Positions 16,873-24,032 of a stretch of 64,000 nt of DNA are shown in pieces. The position numbers and the translations under genes are program-made. Where the stretch lies: the NCBI RefSeq assembly GCF_022815725.1, contig NZ_JALGRF010000012.1, forward strand, positions 124,001 to 188,000. Reading direction: 5' to 3'. The number at the start of each line of letters is the position of its first letter. Within the stretch, counting starts at the first letter, position 1. Below the pieces are notes generated by a model. That model made no database searches. It was given only the letters and a program-made list of their open reading frames with translations, and was not told the DNA's origin. The stretch comes from Streptomyces sp. APSN-46.1. GTDB taxonomy: Bacteria > Actinomycetota > Actinomycetes > Streptomycetales > Streptomycetaceae.

Positions 16873-17364
16873 CTAGGCCTGTCCGGCCTGCCCGGCCTGT
16901 CCGGCGCGGTGCTTGGCGGCGCACTCGCGGCACAGCCCGAAGATCGCGAAGTGCTTCATGTCCGTCTCGAACCCGAACGTCGTGCGCAGTTTCGCGGTGA
17001 AGTCGGCGGCGATGTCCAGGTCCGCCTCGATGACCTCGGTGCAGTCGCGGCAGACCAGGTGGATGTGGTGGTGCCGGTCGGCGAGGTGGTACGTGGGCGC
17101 GCCGTGCCCGAGGTGGGCGTGCGAGACCAGCTTGAGCTCCTCCAGGAGCTCCAGCGTGCGGTAGACGGTGGAGACGTTGACGCCGGAGGCGGTCTTGCGC
17201 ACCTCGGCGAGGATCTCGTCGGGGGTGGCGTGCTCCAGACGGTCGACCGCTTCCAGGACAAGCTGCCGCTGCGGTGTCAGCCGGTATCCGCGCTGCCGCA
17301 GGTCGGTCTTCCAGTCGGTGCTGTCGGTGCTGTCGGTACTTTCGGTGTATCCGGTGCTCCCCAC
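16873..17364 (-). CDS. nur: Fur-family metalloregulator, probably Nur (nickel)
   Basis: This 163-residue DNA-binding repressor has a winged helix at about 20-85 (recognition segment VNVSTVYRTLELL) and a metal/dimer domain after it. Putative ligands are H45, H82 and H84 in SHAHLGHG, H93, the HHHIH cluster at 98-102, and H138. Cys pairs C105-C108 and C145-C148 suggest a structural zinc site. The SHAHLGHG/HHHIH arrangement and the locus match what I recall for S. coelicolor Nur, which controls nickel uptake and superoxide dismutase genes. The N-terminus holds a TDS repeat. The GTG start is the first that keeps this region. Confidence 0.8.
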   Translation of the reverse strand: MGSTGYTESTDSTDSTDWKTDLRQRGYRLTPQRQLVLEAVDRLEHATPDEILAEVRKTASGVNVSTVYRTLELLEELKLVSHAHLGHGAPTYHLADRHHHIHLVCRDCTEVIEADLDIAADFTAKLRTTFGFETDMKHFAIFGLCRECAAKHRAGQAGQAGQA

Positions 17365-17383
17365 CCGGCCAGTGTAGAGCGCG

Positions 17384-17420
17384 CGAAGGGGACCGCGGTC
17401 GCGTCCCGCGGTCCCCTTCG
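17384..17420 (-). terminator. Strong stem-loop terminator after the nitrobindin-like gene
   Basis: CGAAGGGGACCGCGG (17384-17398) pairs perfectly with 17406-17420 across a 7-nt loop, a 15-bp stem. It lies 37 nt beyond the stop codon of the gene at 17457-18029 and just upstream of nur. It should separate the two transcripts. Confidence 0.8.
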
Positions 17421-17456
17421 TCGTCGCCCGGTCGGCCGGTCGCCCGGTCGCCCGGC

Positions 17457-18029
17457 TCAGCGGAAGAAGGCGATGCCGTCGTCCGGCATGTCGGGGAGGT
17501 TGCGCGCCATGTCGGCGACCTCCTCGGGCGTGACGACCTTCTTCAGCTGGGCCGACATGTACGGGCGCAGCTCGACATTCGGGGTGGACTTCTCTCCGAC
17601 CCACATCAGGTCGCCCTTGACGTAGCCGTAGAGCCGCTTGCCACCGCTGTACGGGCCGGAGGCGGCGGTGCGGGCCACCGCGTCGGTGATCACGTCGATC
17701 TGCGGCTTCTGGTCGGCGAGCTCGCCGTACCAGACCTCGACGACGCCCTGGTCGCGGACCATGACGATCTCCACCTGGCGGTCCTTGTCGATGCGCCAGT
17801 ACCCGGACTCGGATTCGAGCGGCCGCACCTTGTTGCCCTCGACGTCGAGCGCCCAGGTGCGGGAGGTGTACTCCAGGAAGTCCCGGCCGTCGTGGCGGAA
17901 GACCACTTCCTGGCCGAAGTTGCACTTCTCCTCGCCGGGGAAGTCGAAGACGCCCGCTCCTTCCCAGGCACCGAGGAGGAAGGCGAGCGGGACGAGGCCC
18001 GGGTTCAGGTCGGACGGGATCTGGATCAT
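17457..18029 (-). CDS. Nitrobindin-like (FABP/DUF1794) heme-binding protein
   Basis: This 190-residue all-beta barrel protein of the nitrobindin/THAP4 family has the N-terminal signature GAWEGAG (20-26) and the conserved SGYWRI and EVWYGEL strands. Family members bind heme and isomerise peroxynitrite. Length is normal. It sits upstream of nur on the same strand but is separated by a strong terminator, and just downstream of the 33-codon small membrane ORF. Confidence 0.85.
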   Translation of the reverse strand: MIQIPSDLNPGLVPLAFLLGAWEGAGVFDFPGEEKCNFGQEVVFRHDGRDFLEYTSRTWALDVEGNKVRPLESESGYWRIDKDRQVEIVMVRDQGVVEVWYGELADQKPQIDVITDAVARTAASGPYSGGKRLYGYVKGDLMWVGEKSTPNVELRPYMSAQLKKVVTPEEVADMARNLPDMPDDGIAFFR

Positions 18030-18102
18030 GGTTGGCTGCTCAGGCGATCTGTGGGGAGGGGTTCCGGGATCCGGGGCGTGGCGGGCGGCTGATCCGGGGG
18101 GA

Positions 18103-18204
18103 TCAGCGCTGGCCCTGGTACAGCTTCTTCACGGCCAGACCGGTGAAGGCGAGAACGCCGACGCAGACCAGGACCAGCAGGGAGGTGAAGACTGCCTCAA
18201 GCAC
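18103..18204 (-). CDS. 33-residue single-pass membrane peptide
   Basis: A GTG start with a good SD (GAGGAG, 7 nt upstream) opens a 33-codon frame. It encodes one hydrophobic helix (about residues 5-24, SLLVLVCVGVLAFTGLAV) followed by a basic end KKLYQGQR. It is compact, well led and placed in line ahead of the nitrobindin-like gene, so I think it is real. The function is unknown. Confidence 0.65.
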   Translation of the reverse strand: MLEAVFTSLLVLVCVGVLAFTGLAVKKLYQGQR

Positions 18205-18312
18205 GGGGTGCTCCTCGGATGGGTTGGCGTTACGGGGCCGGCCCCAAGCCTACTGGCCCGGGGACCGGCGCACTCCGTGAGGTAGGCCGCACGGCAGCCG
18301 GCGGGGCGGCCG

Positions 18313-19317
18313 TCAGCCCAGCAGCTGGTGCTGGAGGATCACCGTCTGGTGGAGCGGGACGGACGCCACCTGGCCCTTGCGGGTCTGGAGGATCACGGCC
18401 CGGACGTCCCCGGACTGGACGCATCCGGCCTTGGTCTGTTCGTCGCCGACCGGGGCGGACTCCTCCAGGATCGTGACGCCGCTGGTGTCCGGGGGGCTCT
18501 GCGCCACCTTGGCCTTGCCCCAGGCGCTGTCCGTCTCGATCCGGTTGACACCGGCCAGGTTCATGTCGGGGCCACAGCCCTCGAAGGTGTCCGCGAACCC
18601 CGACGCGTGGAAGCGCAGCAGGTAGACGCGGGTGCGGGTGCCGTCCGGGGTGGTCCAGCCGCGGCCCACGATCTGGCGCAGCCCGTTGTCGGTGAACCCC
18701 TGCTTCATCTCCGCGCGGGCGGTGCCCTCGTACTCCTCCAGGAAGGTGTCCACGGTGACCACCGAGTCCTTCTCCAGCTTCAGCCCGGCGTCCGGGGCGG
18801 AGCCCTTCGGAGCGGGCAGGAGCAGCTGGGTCAGGCCGGCGTAGTGGATGCCGTCCTCGTTGTCCTTGGCGAAGGGCAGCGGGGCACCGGGGGGCGGGGT
18901 GGGCTTGGCCAGGACGGGGTAGATCCAGCGGCCGTCGTTCCGGGTGGAGAGGCCGGGGATGTCGGTGCGCTCGGGCTGGGCGACGCCGTACGCGGCCGCG
19001 GTGCCGGCGGCGCCGAAGACGAGGACGGCGGCGCTCCAGCGCAGGAACGCGAACAGCTTGCGGCGGTCCTTGGGCGGGGCGGCCGGTGCCGGGGCCGCCG
19101 CGGGGGCTTCGGCCGGAACGGCGTCGGCCGGGACGGCGTCGGCCGGGACGGCGTCGGCCGGGACGGCGTCGGCCGCGATGGCGTCCGCCGGAACGGAGTC
19201 CGCCGGGGGCGTGTCCAGCACCGTGACTTCGGCCGGGGCCGGGGCCGCCGCTGCGGCGTCGGCCGGGACGGTCGCCGCCGGGGCGGTGTCGGCCCCGGCG
19301 GTGTTCTGCTCGGTCAC
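18313..19317 (-). CDS. Membrane-anchored hypothetical protein (third gene of a coupled trio)
   Basis: This 334-residue protein has a disordered Ala/Pro N-terminus (1-85) with the pentapeptide PADAV repeated in tandem, a single transmembrane helix (about 95-115, FLRWSAAVLVFGAAGTAAA), and an extracytoplasmic domain of about 210 residues with no family I recognise. Two cysteines (in EGCGPD and AGCVQ) could form a disulfide. The GTG start overlaps the stop of the preceding gene (GTGA), so translation is coupled. The three genes of this operon share architecture but little sequence. Confidence 0.78.
   Translation of the reverse strand: MTEQNTAGADTAPAATVPADAAAAAPAPAEVTVLDTPPADSVPADAIAADAVPADAVPADAVPADAVPAEAPAAAPAPAAPPKDRRKLFAFLRWSAAVLVFGAAGTAAAYGVAQPERTDIPGLSTRNDGRWIYPVLAKPTPPPGAPLPFAKDNEDGIHYAGLTQLLLPAPKGSAPDAGLKLEKDSVVTVDTFLEEYEGTARAEMKQGFTDNGLRQIVGRGWTTPDGTRTRVYLLRFHASGFADTFEGCGPDMNLAGVNRIETDSAWGKAKVAQSPPDTSGVTILEESAPVGDEQTKAGCVQSGDVRAVILQTRKGQVASVPLHQTVILQHQLLG
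19106..19206. repeat. 15-bp in-frame minisatellite
   Basis: Units close to GGACGGCGTCGGCCG repeat about six times inside the N-terminal coding region of the gene at 18313-19317, giving the PADAV peptide array. The central units are identical, so copy number is likely to vary between strains. Confidence 0.85.
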
Positions 19318-20183
19318 GCGGACTCCCCGGGGGACTTCAGGTGGCTCAGCTGGTTCTTCAGGAACCCGGCGGCGTCGGACTTCGAGAAGCCGGGCTTGGG
19401 CCCGTACGCACGGAAATTGACCATCACGTCGCCCTCGACGGCGACGCAGTAGAGGGAGTCGACCTTCTTCTCCTTCTCCTCCTCCTCGCCGACCGCGAGC
19501 AGCGAGCACTTGGCGTTGGGGAAGCCGTCCACCTTCGGCGCGTCCCGGTCGTCGTCGCCGATGACGTCGAGGAGCTTCTTCGAGATCTCGGAGAAGCTGT
19601 CCAGGGCCTTCGGGTCTGCCTGAAGGATGCGGACCTCCACGACCATGTCGCCGCCCAGTTCGGCGTAGCTGCGCCCGGCCTGGCCCTTGAGTTCGAGGTC
19701 GGCCAGTACGTCGTCGCGCTTCTTGCGCTCCGAGCTGGACAGGCCCTTCCGGGCCTCCTTGAAGCCTTCGACGGCCTGCTCGCCCGAGATGAAGAAGTCG
19801 TTGCCGTCGGCGCCGAGGTCGGGGCCGAGCGTGTAGGTGCGCGGGAGCGGGAGCAGCTTGGCCGAAAGGGGGTTGCCCGGCACGGGCCCGGGCTTCTCCG
19901 TCTTGGGCGGCTGCGCGCCGGCCGGGGCCCAGTAGGCGGTGGGCGCGCTGCGGTCGGCGTCGGCGATCGTGCCGGACGCCCAGACCCCGGTGCCCACGAG
20001 GACGGCCAGGCTCAGCCCGCCGACCACCAGGGGGCCGGCCTTCCCGCGTCCGGCCGTGGGCGCGGCAGTCGCGTCCGTGGCGTCCGTGACGGCGGTCGCG
20101 GCCGTGGCGTCCGTGACGGCGGTCGCGGCCGTGGCGTCCGTGACGGCCGGAGCCGGGTTCGTGTCGTTCTGCGGCTCGGTCAC
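19314..20183 (-). CDS. Membrane-anchored hypothetical protein (second gene of the trio)
   Basis: This 289-residue protein has a short N-terminal cytoplasmic stretch of TDATAATAV repeats (about 12-40), one transmembrane helix (about 50-70, PLVVGGLSLAVLVGTGVWA), and a hydrophilic extracytoplasmic domain rich in Lys/Glu/Asp. Cysteines are in NAKCSLL and LYCVA. The GTG start overlaps the upstream stop by GTGA and its own stop overlaps the next start in the same way. The function is not recognised. It may form a complex with the two other anchored proteins. Confidence 0.78.
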   Translation of the reverse strand: MTEPQNDTNPAPAVTDATAATAVTDATAATAVTDATDATAAPTAGRGKAGPLVVGGLSLAVLVGTGVWASGTIADADRSAPTAYWAPAGAQPPKTEKPGPVPGNPLSAKLLPLPRTYTLGPDLGADGNDFFISGEQAVEGFKEARKGLSSSERKKRDDVLADLELKGQAGRSYAELGGDMVVEVRILQADPKALDSFSEISKKLLDVIGDDDRDAPKVDGFPNAKCSLLAVGEEEEKEKKVDSLYCVAVEGDVMVNFRAYGPKPGFSKSDAAGFLKNQLSHLKSPGESA

Positions 20184-20986
20184 AGTCGCTCCAGCTGTCG
20201 CTTGGCCAGGTCGATGACATCGGCCTCGGTGATCTTGCCGCCCCGGTTGTCGCCGTAGTGGATGTCCAGGACGACGTCGCCCCGGCGGACGATCGCCCGG
20301 GCGCTGCGGAACGGTTCGTACCCGGGCTCCTCTTCGGCCTTGGAGTCCACCCAGACGTGGCCGAGGTCGGCGGGGACGCCGGGGATGGCCGCGCCGTCAT
20401 TGCCCGCGTACTTCTTCTCGGGCATGTAGACCGACTGCTCGTGCTGATATTCGTCCGCGCTGGAGAAATCGTCGAACTGCAGCAGCCGGATCTCGATGAT
20501 CACACGGTCGTTCTGCGACCACACGGTAGTGGCGGCGCGCCGGAAGCCGTTCGTGGCCCAATACCGGATGGCCGAGTCCGGCCTCTCGAAGGTCGTCGCG
20601 AAGAGGTCGAAGGATTCGTAACCGGGGCGCGCGAGGACCTTCGCGTCGGACGGTGCCTCGACCAGCAGCTTGGACAGGTCGCCGTCGGTCTTGTGCCAGC
20701 GGTTGGCGTTGATCGTCTTGCGCGTGGTGGCCTCGTCCGGGGCCAGCGCCTTCGGCGTGTCCAGCGACTGCCGCGCCAGCGGGGGCAGCGGGGTGGGCTC
20801 GCGGTCGTACTGGATCGCGTAGCCGGTGGCCGTGCCGGCGAGGCCGCCGAGGACGAGGGCGGCGGCGATGAGAAGGGTCGTGCGGCCCCGGCGTCGGCGG
20901 CGCGGCACAGTCGCCATCGCCATGTCCGAGTCCGGCCCCTTCTCGCCCGCTTTCAGCGGCTCGGGAAGGGTCTGTTCGTGTTCCAA
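20180..20986 (-). CDS. Membrane-anchored hypothetical protein (first gene of the trio)
   Basis: This 268-residue protein has an Arg-rich cytoplasmic N-terminus (RRRRRGR at about 29-35), one transmembrane helix (about 37-57), and an extracytoplasmic domain with the pattern ANRWHKTDGDLSKLL and YWATNGFRRAA. No family is recognised. A TTG start is proposed because GGGGGAC lies 7 nt upstream. The next in-frame ATG would cut into the basic segment. It begins the three-gene coupled operon. Upstream (20987-21098) is a relatively AT-rich stretch likely to hold the promoter. Confidence 0.78.
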   Translation of the reverse strand: MEHEQTLPEPLKAGEKGPDSDMAMATVPRRRRRGRTTLLIAAALVLGGLAGTATGYAIQYDREPTPLPPLARQSLDTPKALAPDEATTRKTINANRWHKTDGDLSKLLVEAPSDAKVLARPGYESFDLFATTFERPDSAIRYWATNGFRRAATTVWSQNDRVIIEIRLLQFDDFSSADEYQHEQSVYMPEKKYAGNDGAAIPGVPADLGHVWVDSKAEEEPGYEPFRSARAIVRRGDVVLDIHYGDNRGGKITEADVIDLAKRQLERL

Positions 20987-21098
20987 GGATGTCCCCCACA
21001 GGACTGGAGGCGCAGGTTCGTTTACCCGCGCACACCCAAGACAGGCTGGGGGGATAAGCAGTTGTACGCATTCTTATTACAATTTGAACTACCGGGTT

Positions 21099-21362
21099 TC
21101 AGTCCTCGTGACGCCGCTTTCCGTCCAGTTCGTCCCACCATTCGTCGGACTTCGGATCACCGGAGGGGTCGTCCCACCAGCGGTCGTCCGGGCCGCGCCG
21201 GTTCGCGATCACCGCGGCGACCGGCGGGATGATCATGGCGACGACGCACAGGGCGACGGCGGCCTCCACCGACAGAAAGCGCACGAAAGACCAGGCGGAG
21301 ACGAAGAGGAACAGACATCCGCTCATGAGCAGCAAGTAGACGCGGCGACGCCGGGCGTACAT
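21099..21362 (-). CDS. DUF3099 family membrane protein
   Basis: This 87-residue protein starts MYARRRR, has two hydrophobic helices (about 8-28 and 33-52), and ends in a charged Trp-rich tail (DDRWWDD, DEWWDEL). It matches the actinobacterial DUF3099 pattern. I chose ATG at 21362 because the family begins here; the in-frame extension to 21479 runs through the terminator upstream. The function is unknown. Confidence 0.8.
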   Translation of the reverse strand: MYARRRRVYLLLMSGCLFLFVSAWSFVRFLSVEAAVALCVVAMIIPPVAAVIANRRGPDDRWWDDPSGDPKSDEWWDELDGKRRHED

Positions 21363-21412
21363 ACCTTCAGGGTAGAACCGGATGCCGCCCTCGGAAATGG
21401 CGCGGAACGGCA

Positions 21413-21466
21413 CGAAGGGCCGCACCCCGTTCCAGTGGCGTCCAACCCCTGGGGTGCGGCCCTTCG
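21413..21466 (-). terminator. Long stem-loop after DUF1416
   Basis: CGAAGGGCCGCACCCC (21413-21428) pairs perfectly with 21451-21466, a 16-bp stem with a 22-nt loop. It lies 30 nt past the DUF1416 stop codon and should end the rhodanese-DUF1416 transcript before the DUF3099 gene. Confidence 0.75.
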
Positions 21467-21495
21467 GCCGGTCGTTCACGTCGAGCGCATGCGGA

Positions 21496-21786
21496 TCAGA
21501 CCGCGATGGCGACGTCCGTCACTCCGCCGGCCTCGGCGACCACGACGGCGCGGTCCGCCTGGGCACCCGGGACGAGCGCCCGCAGCGTCCAGGTGCCGGT
21601 GGCCGCGTAGAAGCGGAACTGGCCGGTCGCCGTGGTGGGGACCTCGGCGGTGAATTCGCCGGTCGAGTCCAGCAGGCGGACGTAGCCGCTGACGGGCTCG
21701 CCGTTCTTGGTCACCTGGCCCTGGATCGCGGTCTCACCGGGCTTGATCGTCGCGAGGTCGGGCCCGCCGATCTGTGCTCCACACAT
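21496..21786 (-). CDS. DUF1416 family protein
   Basis: This 96-residue protein begins MCGAQIGGPDL and has an Ig-like beta pattern (IQGQVTKNGEPVSGYVRLLD, then FRFYAATGTWTLRAL) typical of DUF1416, a family nearly always next to a thiosulfate sulfurtransferase in actinobacteria. The conserved Cys at position 2 hints at a sulfur-carrying role, which is inference. It follows the rhodanese gene by 51 nt with an AGGA SD. Confidence 0.87.
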   Translation of the reverse strand: MCGAQIGGPDLATIKPGETAIQGQVTKNGEPVSGYVRLLDSTGEFTAEVPTTATGQFRFYAATGTWTLRALVPGAQADRAVVVAEAGGVTDVAIAV

Positions 21787-21837
21787 GTTCTCTGTCCTGT
21801 CCTAGAGAGTTCGTACGAGGGCGTCGCGTGCCCGGGA

Positions 21838-22683
21838 TTACTTGTTGGCGCCGAGCTCGATCGGCACGCCGACGAGCGAGCCGTACTCGGTCCACGAGCC
21901 GTCGTAGTTCTTGACGTTCTCCTGGCCCAGGAGCTCGTGCAGCACGAACCACGTGAGCGCGGAGCGCTCACCGATGCGGCAGTAGGCGATGGTGTCCTTC
22001 GCCAGGTCCACCTGCTCGGCCTCGTAGAGCGCGGTCAGCTCTTCGTCCGACTTGAAGGTGCCGTCGTCGTTGGCGTTCTTCGACCACGGGATGTTGCGGG
22101 CGCTCGGCACGTGGCCGGGGCGCTGCGACTGCTCCTGCGGGAGGTGCGCCGGGGCGAGCAGCTTGCCGGAGAACTCGTCGGGCGAACGGACGTCGACCAG
22201 GTTCAGGGAGCCGATCGCGGCCACGACGTCGTCGCGGAAGGCGCGGATCGAGGCGTCCTGCGGCTTGGCCTTGTACTGGGTGGCCGGGCGGTTCGGGACG
22301 TCCTTGCCGTCGACCAGGTCGCGGGAGTCGAGCTCCCACTTCTTGCGGCCGCCGTCGAGCAGGCGGACGTCCTGGTGGCCGTAGAGCTTGAAGTACCAGT
22401 ACGCGTAGGACGCGAACCAGTTGTTGTTGCCGCCGTAGAGGACGACGGTGTCGTCGTTGGAGATGCCCTTGGCCGAGAGGAGCTTCTCGAAGCCCTCCTG
22501 GTCCACGAAGTCGCGGCGGACCGGGTCCTGGAGGTCCTGCTTCCAGTCGATCCGGACGGCGTTGGTGATGTGGTTCTTGTCGTACGCGGACGTGTCCTCG
22601 TCCACCTCGACGATGACGACGTCGGCGTCGTTCAGGTGGGCCTCGACCCAGTCGGCGTCTACGAGGACGTCGCTGCGGCTCAT
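21838..22683 (-). CDS. Thiosulfate/3-mercaptopyruvate sulfurtransferase (rhodanese)
   Basis: This 281-residue cytoplasmic protein is a tandem rhodanese: an inactive N-terminal domain and a catalytic C-terminal domain. The active-site loop is CRIGER with C235 as the persulfide-forming residue. The rhodanese signature YDGSWTEYGS is near the C-terminus. This is the CysA/SseA type that moves sulfane sulfur to acceptors. Its 5' region carries a cysteine-containing leader peptide, so expression probably responds to cysteine supply. It is the first structural gene of an operon with DUF1416. Confidence 0.93.
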   Translation of the reverse strand: MSRSDVLVDADWVEAHLNDADVVIVEVDEDTSAYDKNHITNAVRIDWKQDLQDPVRRDFVDQEGFEKLLSAKGISNDDTVVLYGGNNNWFASYAYWYFKLYGHQDVRLLDGGRKKWELDSRDLVDGKDVPNRPATQYKAKPQDASIRAFRDDVVAAIGSLNLVDVRSPDEFSGKLLAPAHLPQEQSQRPGHVPSARNIPWSKNANDDGTFKSDEELTALYEAEQVDLAKDTIAYCRIGERSALTWFVLHELLGQENVKNYDGSWTEYGSLVGVPIELGANK

Positions 22684-22710
22684 GGTGTTCTCCTCCGGGG
22701 CAGTGTGCGG

Positions 22711-22754
22711 CGGGGCGGTGCTGGTGCTGCTGCGGGGCGGTGCTGGTGCTGGTG
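22711..22754. repeat. 22-bp tandem duplication in the rhodanese 5' region
   Basis: Two adjacent 22-bp units (22711-22732 and 22733-22754) differ at one position. They lie about 30-70 nt upstream of the rhodanese start, inside the leader transcript. Confidence 0.7.
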
Positions 22755-22911
22755 CGTGCCGTTCCGGATGTCGCTCTCAGACCCTGCGCGGGGAGGCGTC
22801 AGGGGGCGGGAGGCGGAAGGCGGGAGTGGTCACGCGGGGAAGGGCCTGGAAGGCCGTCGTCCGGCTGATGGAGCGAAGTGCGTCGGATGTCGAATGCGAC
22901 GCGCTCACATG

Positions 22912-22995
22912 TCACATGGATCGACAGAGCATGGCGGCGACGCGACACAGGTCTACTGCCCGTCGCTTCGTGAGGTCCGCCTGCTGATGCTTCAT
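22912..22995 (-). CDS. Cysteine-containing leader peptide of the sulfurtransferase operon
   Basis: This is a 27-codon frame starting MKHQQADLTKRR and ending in LCRVAAMLCRSM, with cysteines at positions 17 and 24. It matches the conserved actinobacterial leader-peptide type that precedes sulfur-metabolism genes. Ribosome stalling at the Cys codons when cysteine is short is the likely control. The start ATG sits 8 nt after a -10 box with no SD, which fits leaderless translation. An alternative in-frame ATG is 6 nt upstream. The structural gene begins 228 nt downstream. Confidence 0.85.
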   Translation of the reverse strand: MKHQQADLTKRRAVDLCRVAAMLCRSM

Positions 22996-23003
22996 AGCCA
23001 TGG

Positions 23004-23033
23004 ATCGTAGGGACGAATCAGCCGCCCTGTCAC
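23004..23033 (-). promoter_or_regulatory. Promoter of the leader peptide/rhodanese operon
   Basis: On the minus strand, GTGACA (23028-23033) and TACGAT (23004-23009) are separated by 18 nt and match -35 and -10 consensus well. Transcription should begin around 22995-22997, essentially at the leader ATG. Confidence 0.65.
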
Positions 23034-23156
23034 CGGTGTGTCATATTCCGAGACAGGATCGTCCGAATACTGGGAACGAGAGCGCCGGAGAGGCCGCCGC
23101 GACGCCTCCGGGACCCTCCGTGCGGCCCGCCTTTCTGCGGATCGGACCGCGCCGTC

Positions 23157-23879
23157 TCACGATCCGGCCAGCGCCACGTCCGTACCGCTCAGCGTGAGGT
23201 GGACGCCGCTCTCGTCCGAGGTCAGCGCGGACAGCTGGAGCCCGGCCGGGAGGCCGCCGTCGAGCCGCCGGTCGAAGTCGGTCTTCTTGCGGATCATGTT
23301 CTCGATGCCGGGCATGCCCTCACCCGGGACCTGGTCGGCGCGAACCCGGACGATCTTGCCGCCCCGCGCGTCCTTGGCGTCGACGAGGGTGACGGTCGAC
23401 ACCACGCTGCGCGTGAGCGTCTTGCCGAGGACGTCCACCTTCGCGGTCACCTTCACCTTGCCCGGGGCGCCGCCGTAGGTCAGCGTCACACCGCTCTGCG
23501 CGGCCTCGGCCTCGGTCAGGTCCGGGTACGTGATGAGCGCGGTCCCCTCCGCGCGCTCGGCGGTGCCGCCGCTGTAGTTCCCGTCGAGCTTCACCCCGCG
23601 GAAGCTGGCGTCGAGCCGCGAGAGCCGCGTCTTGCGGCCGTCGGCGGTCGCCTCGACGTCCTTGAGCTTCAGATCGACCTGGTCGAGGTCGCGGCTGAGC
23701 GCCTGGGTGAGGAAGGGAAACCCGTGGATCTCCACCTCCGCGCCTCCCACCTGCCCCTGCCGGGCCTGGATGCGGTCGGCCAGCCGGTCCTCGGCGTAGC
23801 CGACCGCCCAGCGGTCGGCGCCCGCGAGGAGCGCCCCCAGGATCACTCCGATGATCACAACGACACGCAGAGCGCGCAC
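23157..23879 (-). CDS. DUF2993 (LmeA-like) phospholipid-binding protein
   Basis: This 240-residue secreted or anchored protein has an N-terminal signal/anchor helix (residues 4-22, VVVIIGVILGALLAGA) and then a DUF2993 domain like mycobacterial LmeA, a periplasmic phospholipid-binding protein involved in envelope mannoglycan maturation. Conserved parts include EIHGFPFLTQ and the regular LKLKDVEA strand pattern. The role in Streptomyces is inferred from the family only. It is transcribed in the same direction as the rhodanese operon, upstream of its promoter. Confidence 0.8.
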   Translation of the reverse strand: MRALRVVVIIGVILGALLAGADRWAVGYAEDRLADRIQARQGQVGGAEVEIHGFPFLTQALSRDLDQVDLKLKDVEATADGRKTRLSRLDASFRGVKLDGNYSGGTAERAEGTALITYPDLTEAEAAQSGVTLTYGGAPGKVKVTAKVDVLGKTLTRSVVSTVTLVDAKDARGGKIVRVRADQVPGEGMPGIENMIRKKTDFDRRLDGGLPAGLQLSALTSDESGVHLTLSGTDVALAGS

Positions 23880-24032
23880 GTGTCCCTCCCCCTGTAGATC
23901 GGTACGTGCGTTCTAGTGGACCACGCCGTGACCATGCCGTGACCTTGGGGGTGGACAGGAGGCGCCCGGCGGCCCGGCCCGAGCGCCCCGCCGGCCGGTC
24001 GGCCGACCGGTCAAGGTCAGCCGGTCGGTCGG

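Noticed and set aside
22684..22911. Intrinsic terminator in the cysteine leader
   Set aside because: No stable stem followed by a T tract is visible, so classical terminator-antiterminator attenuation is not supported.
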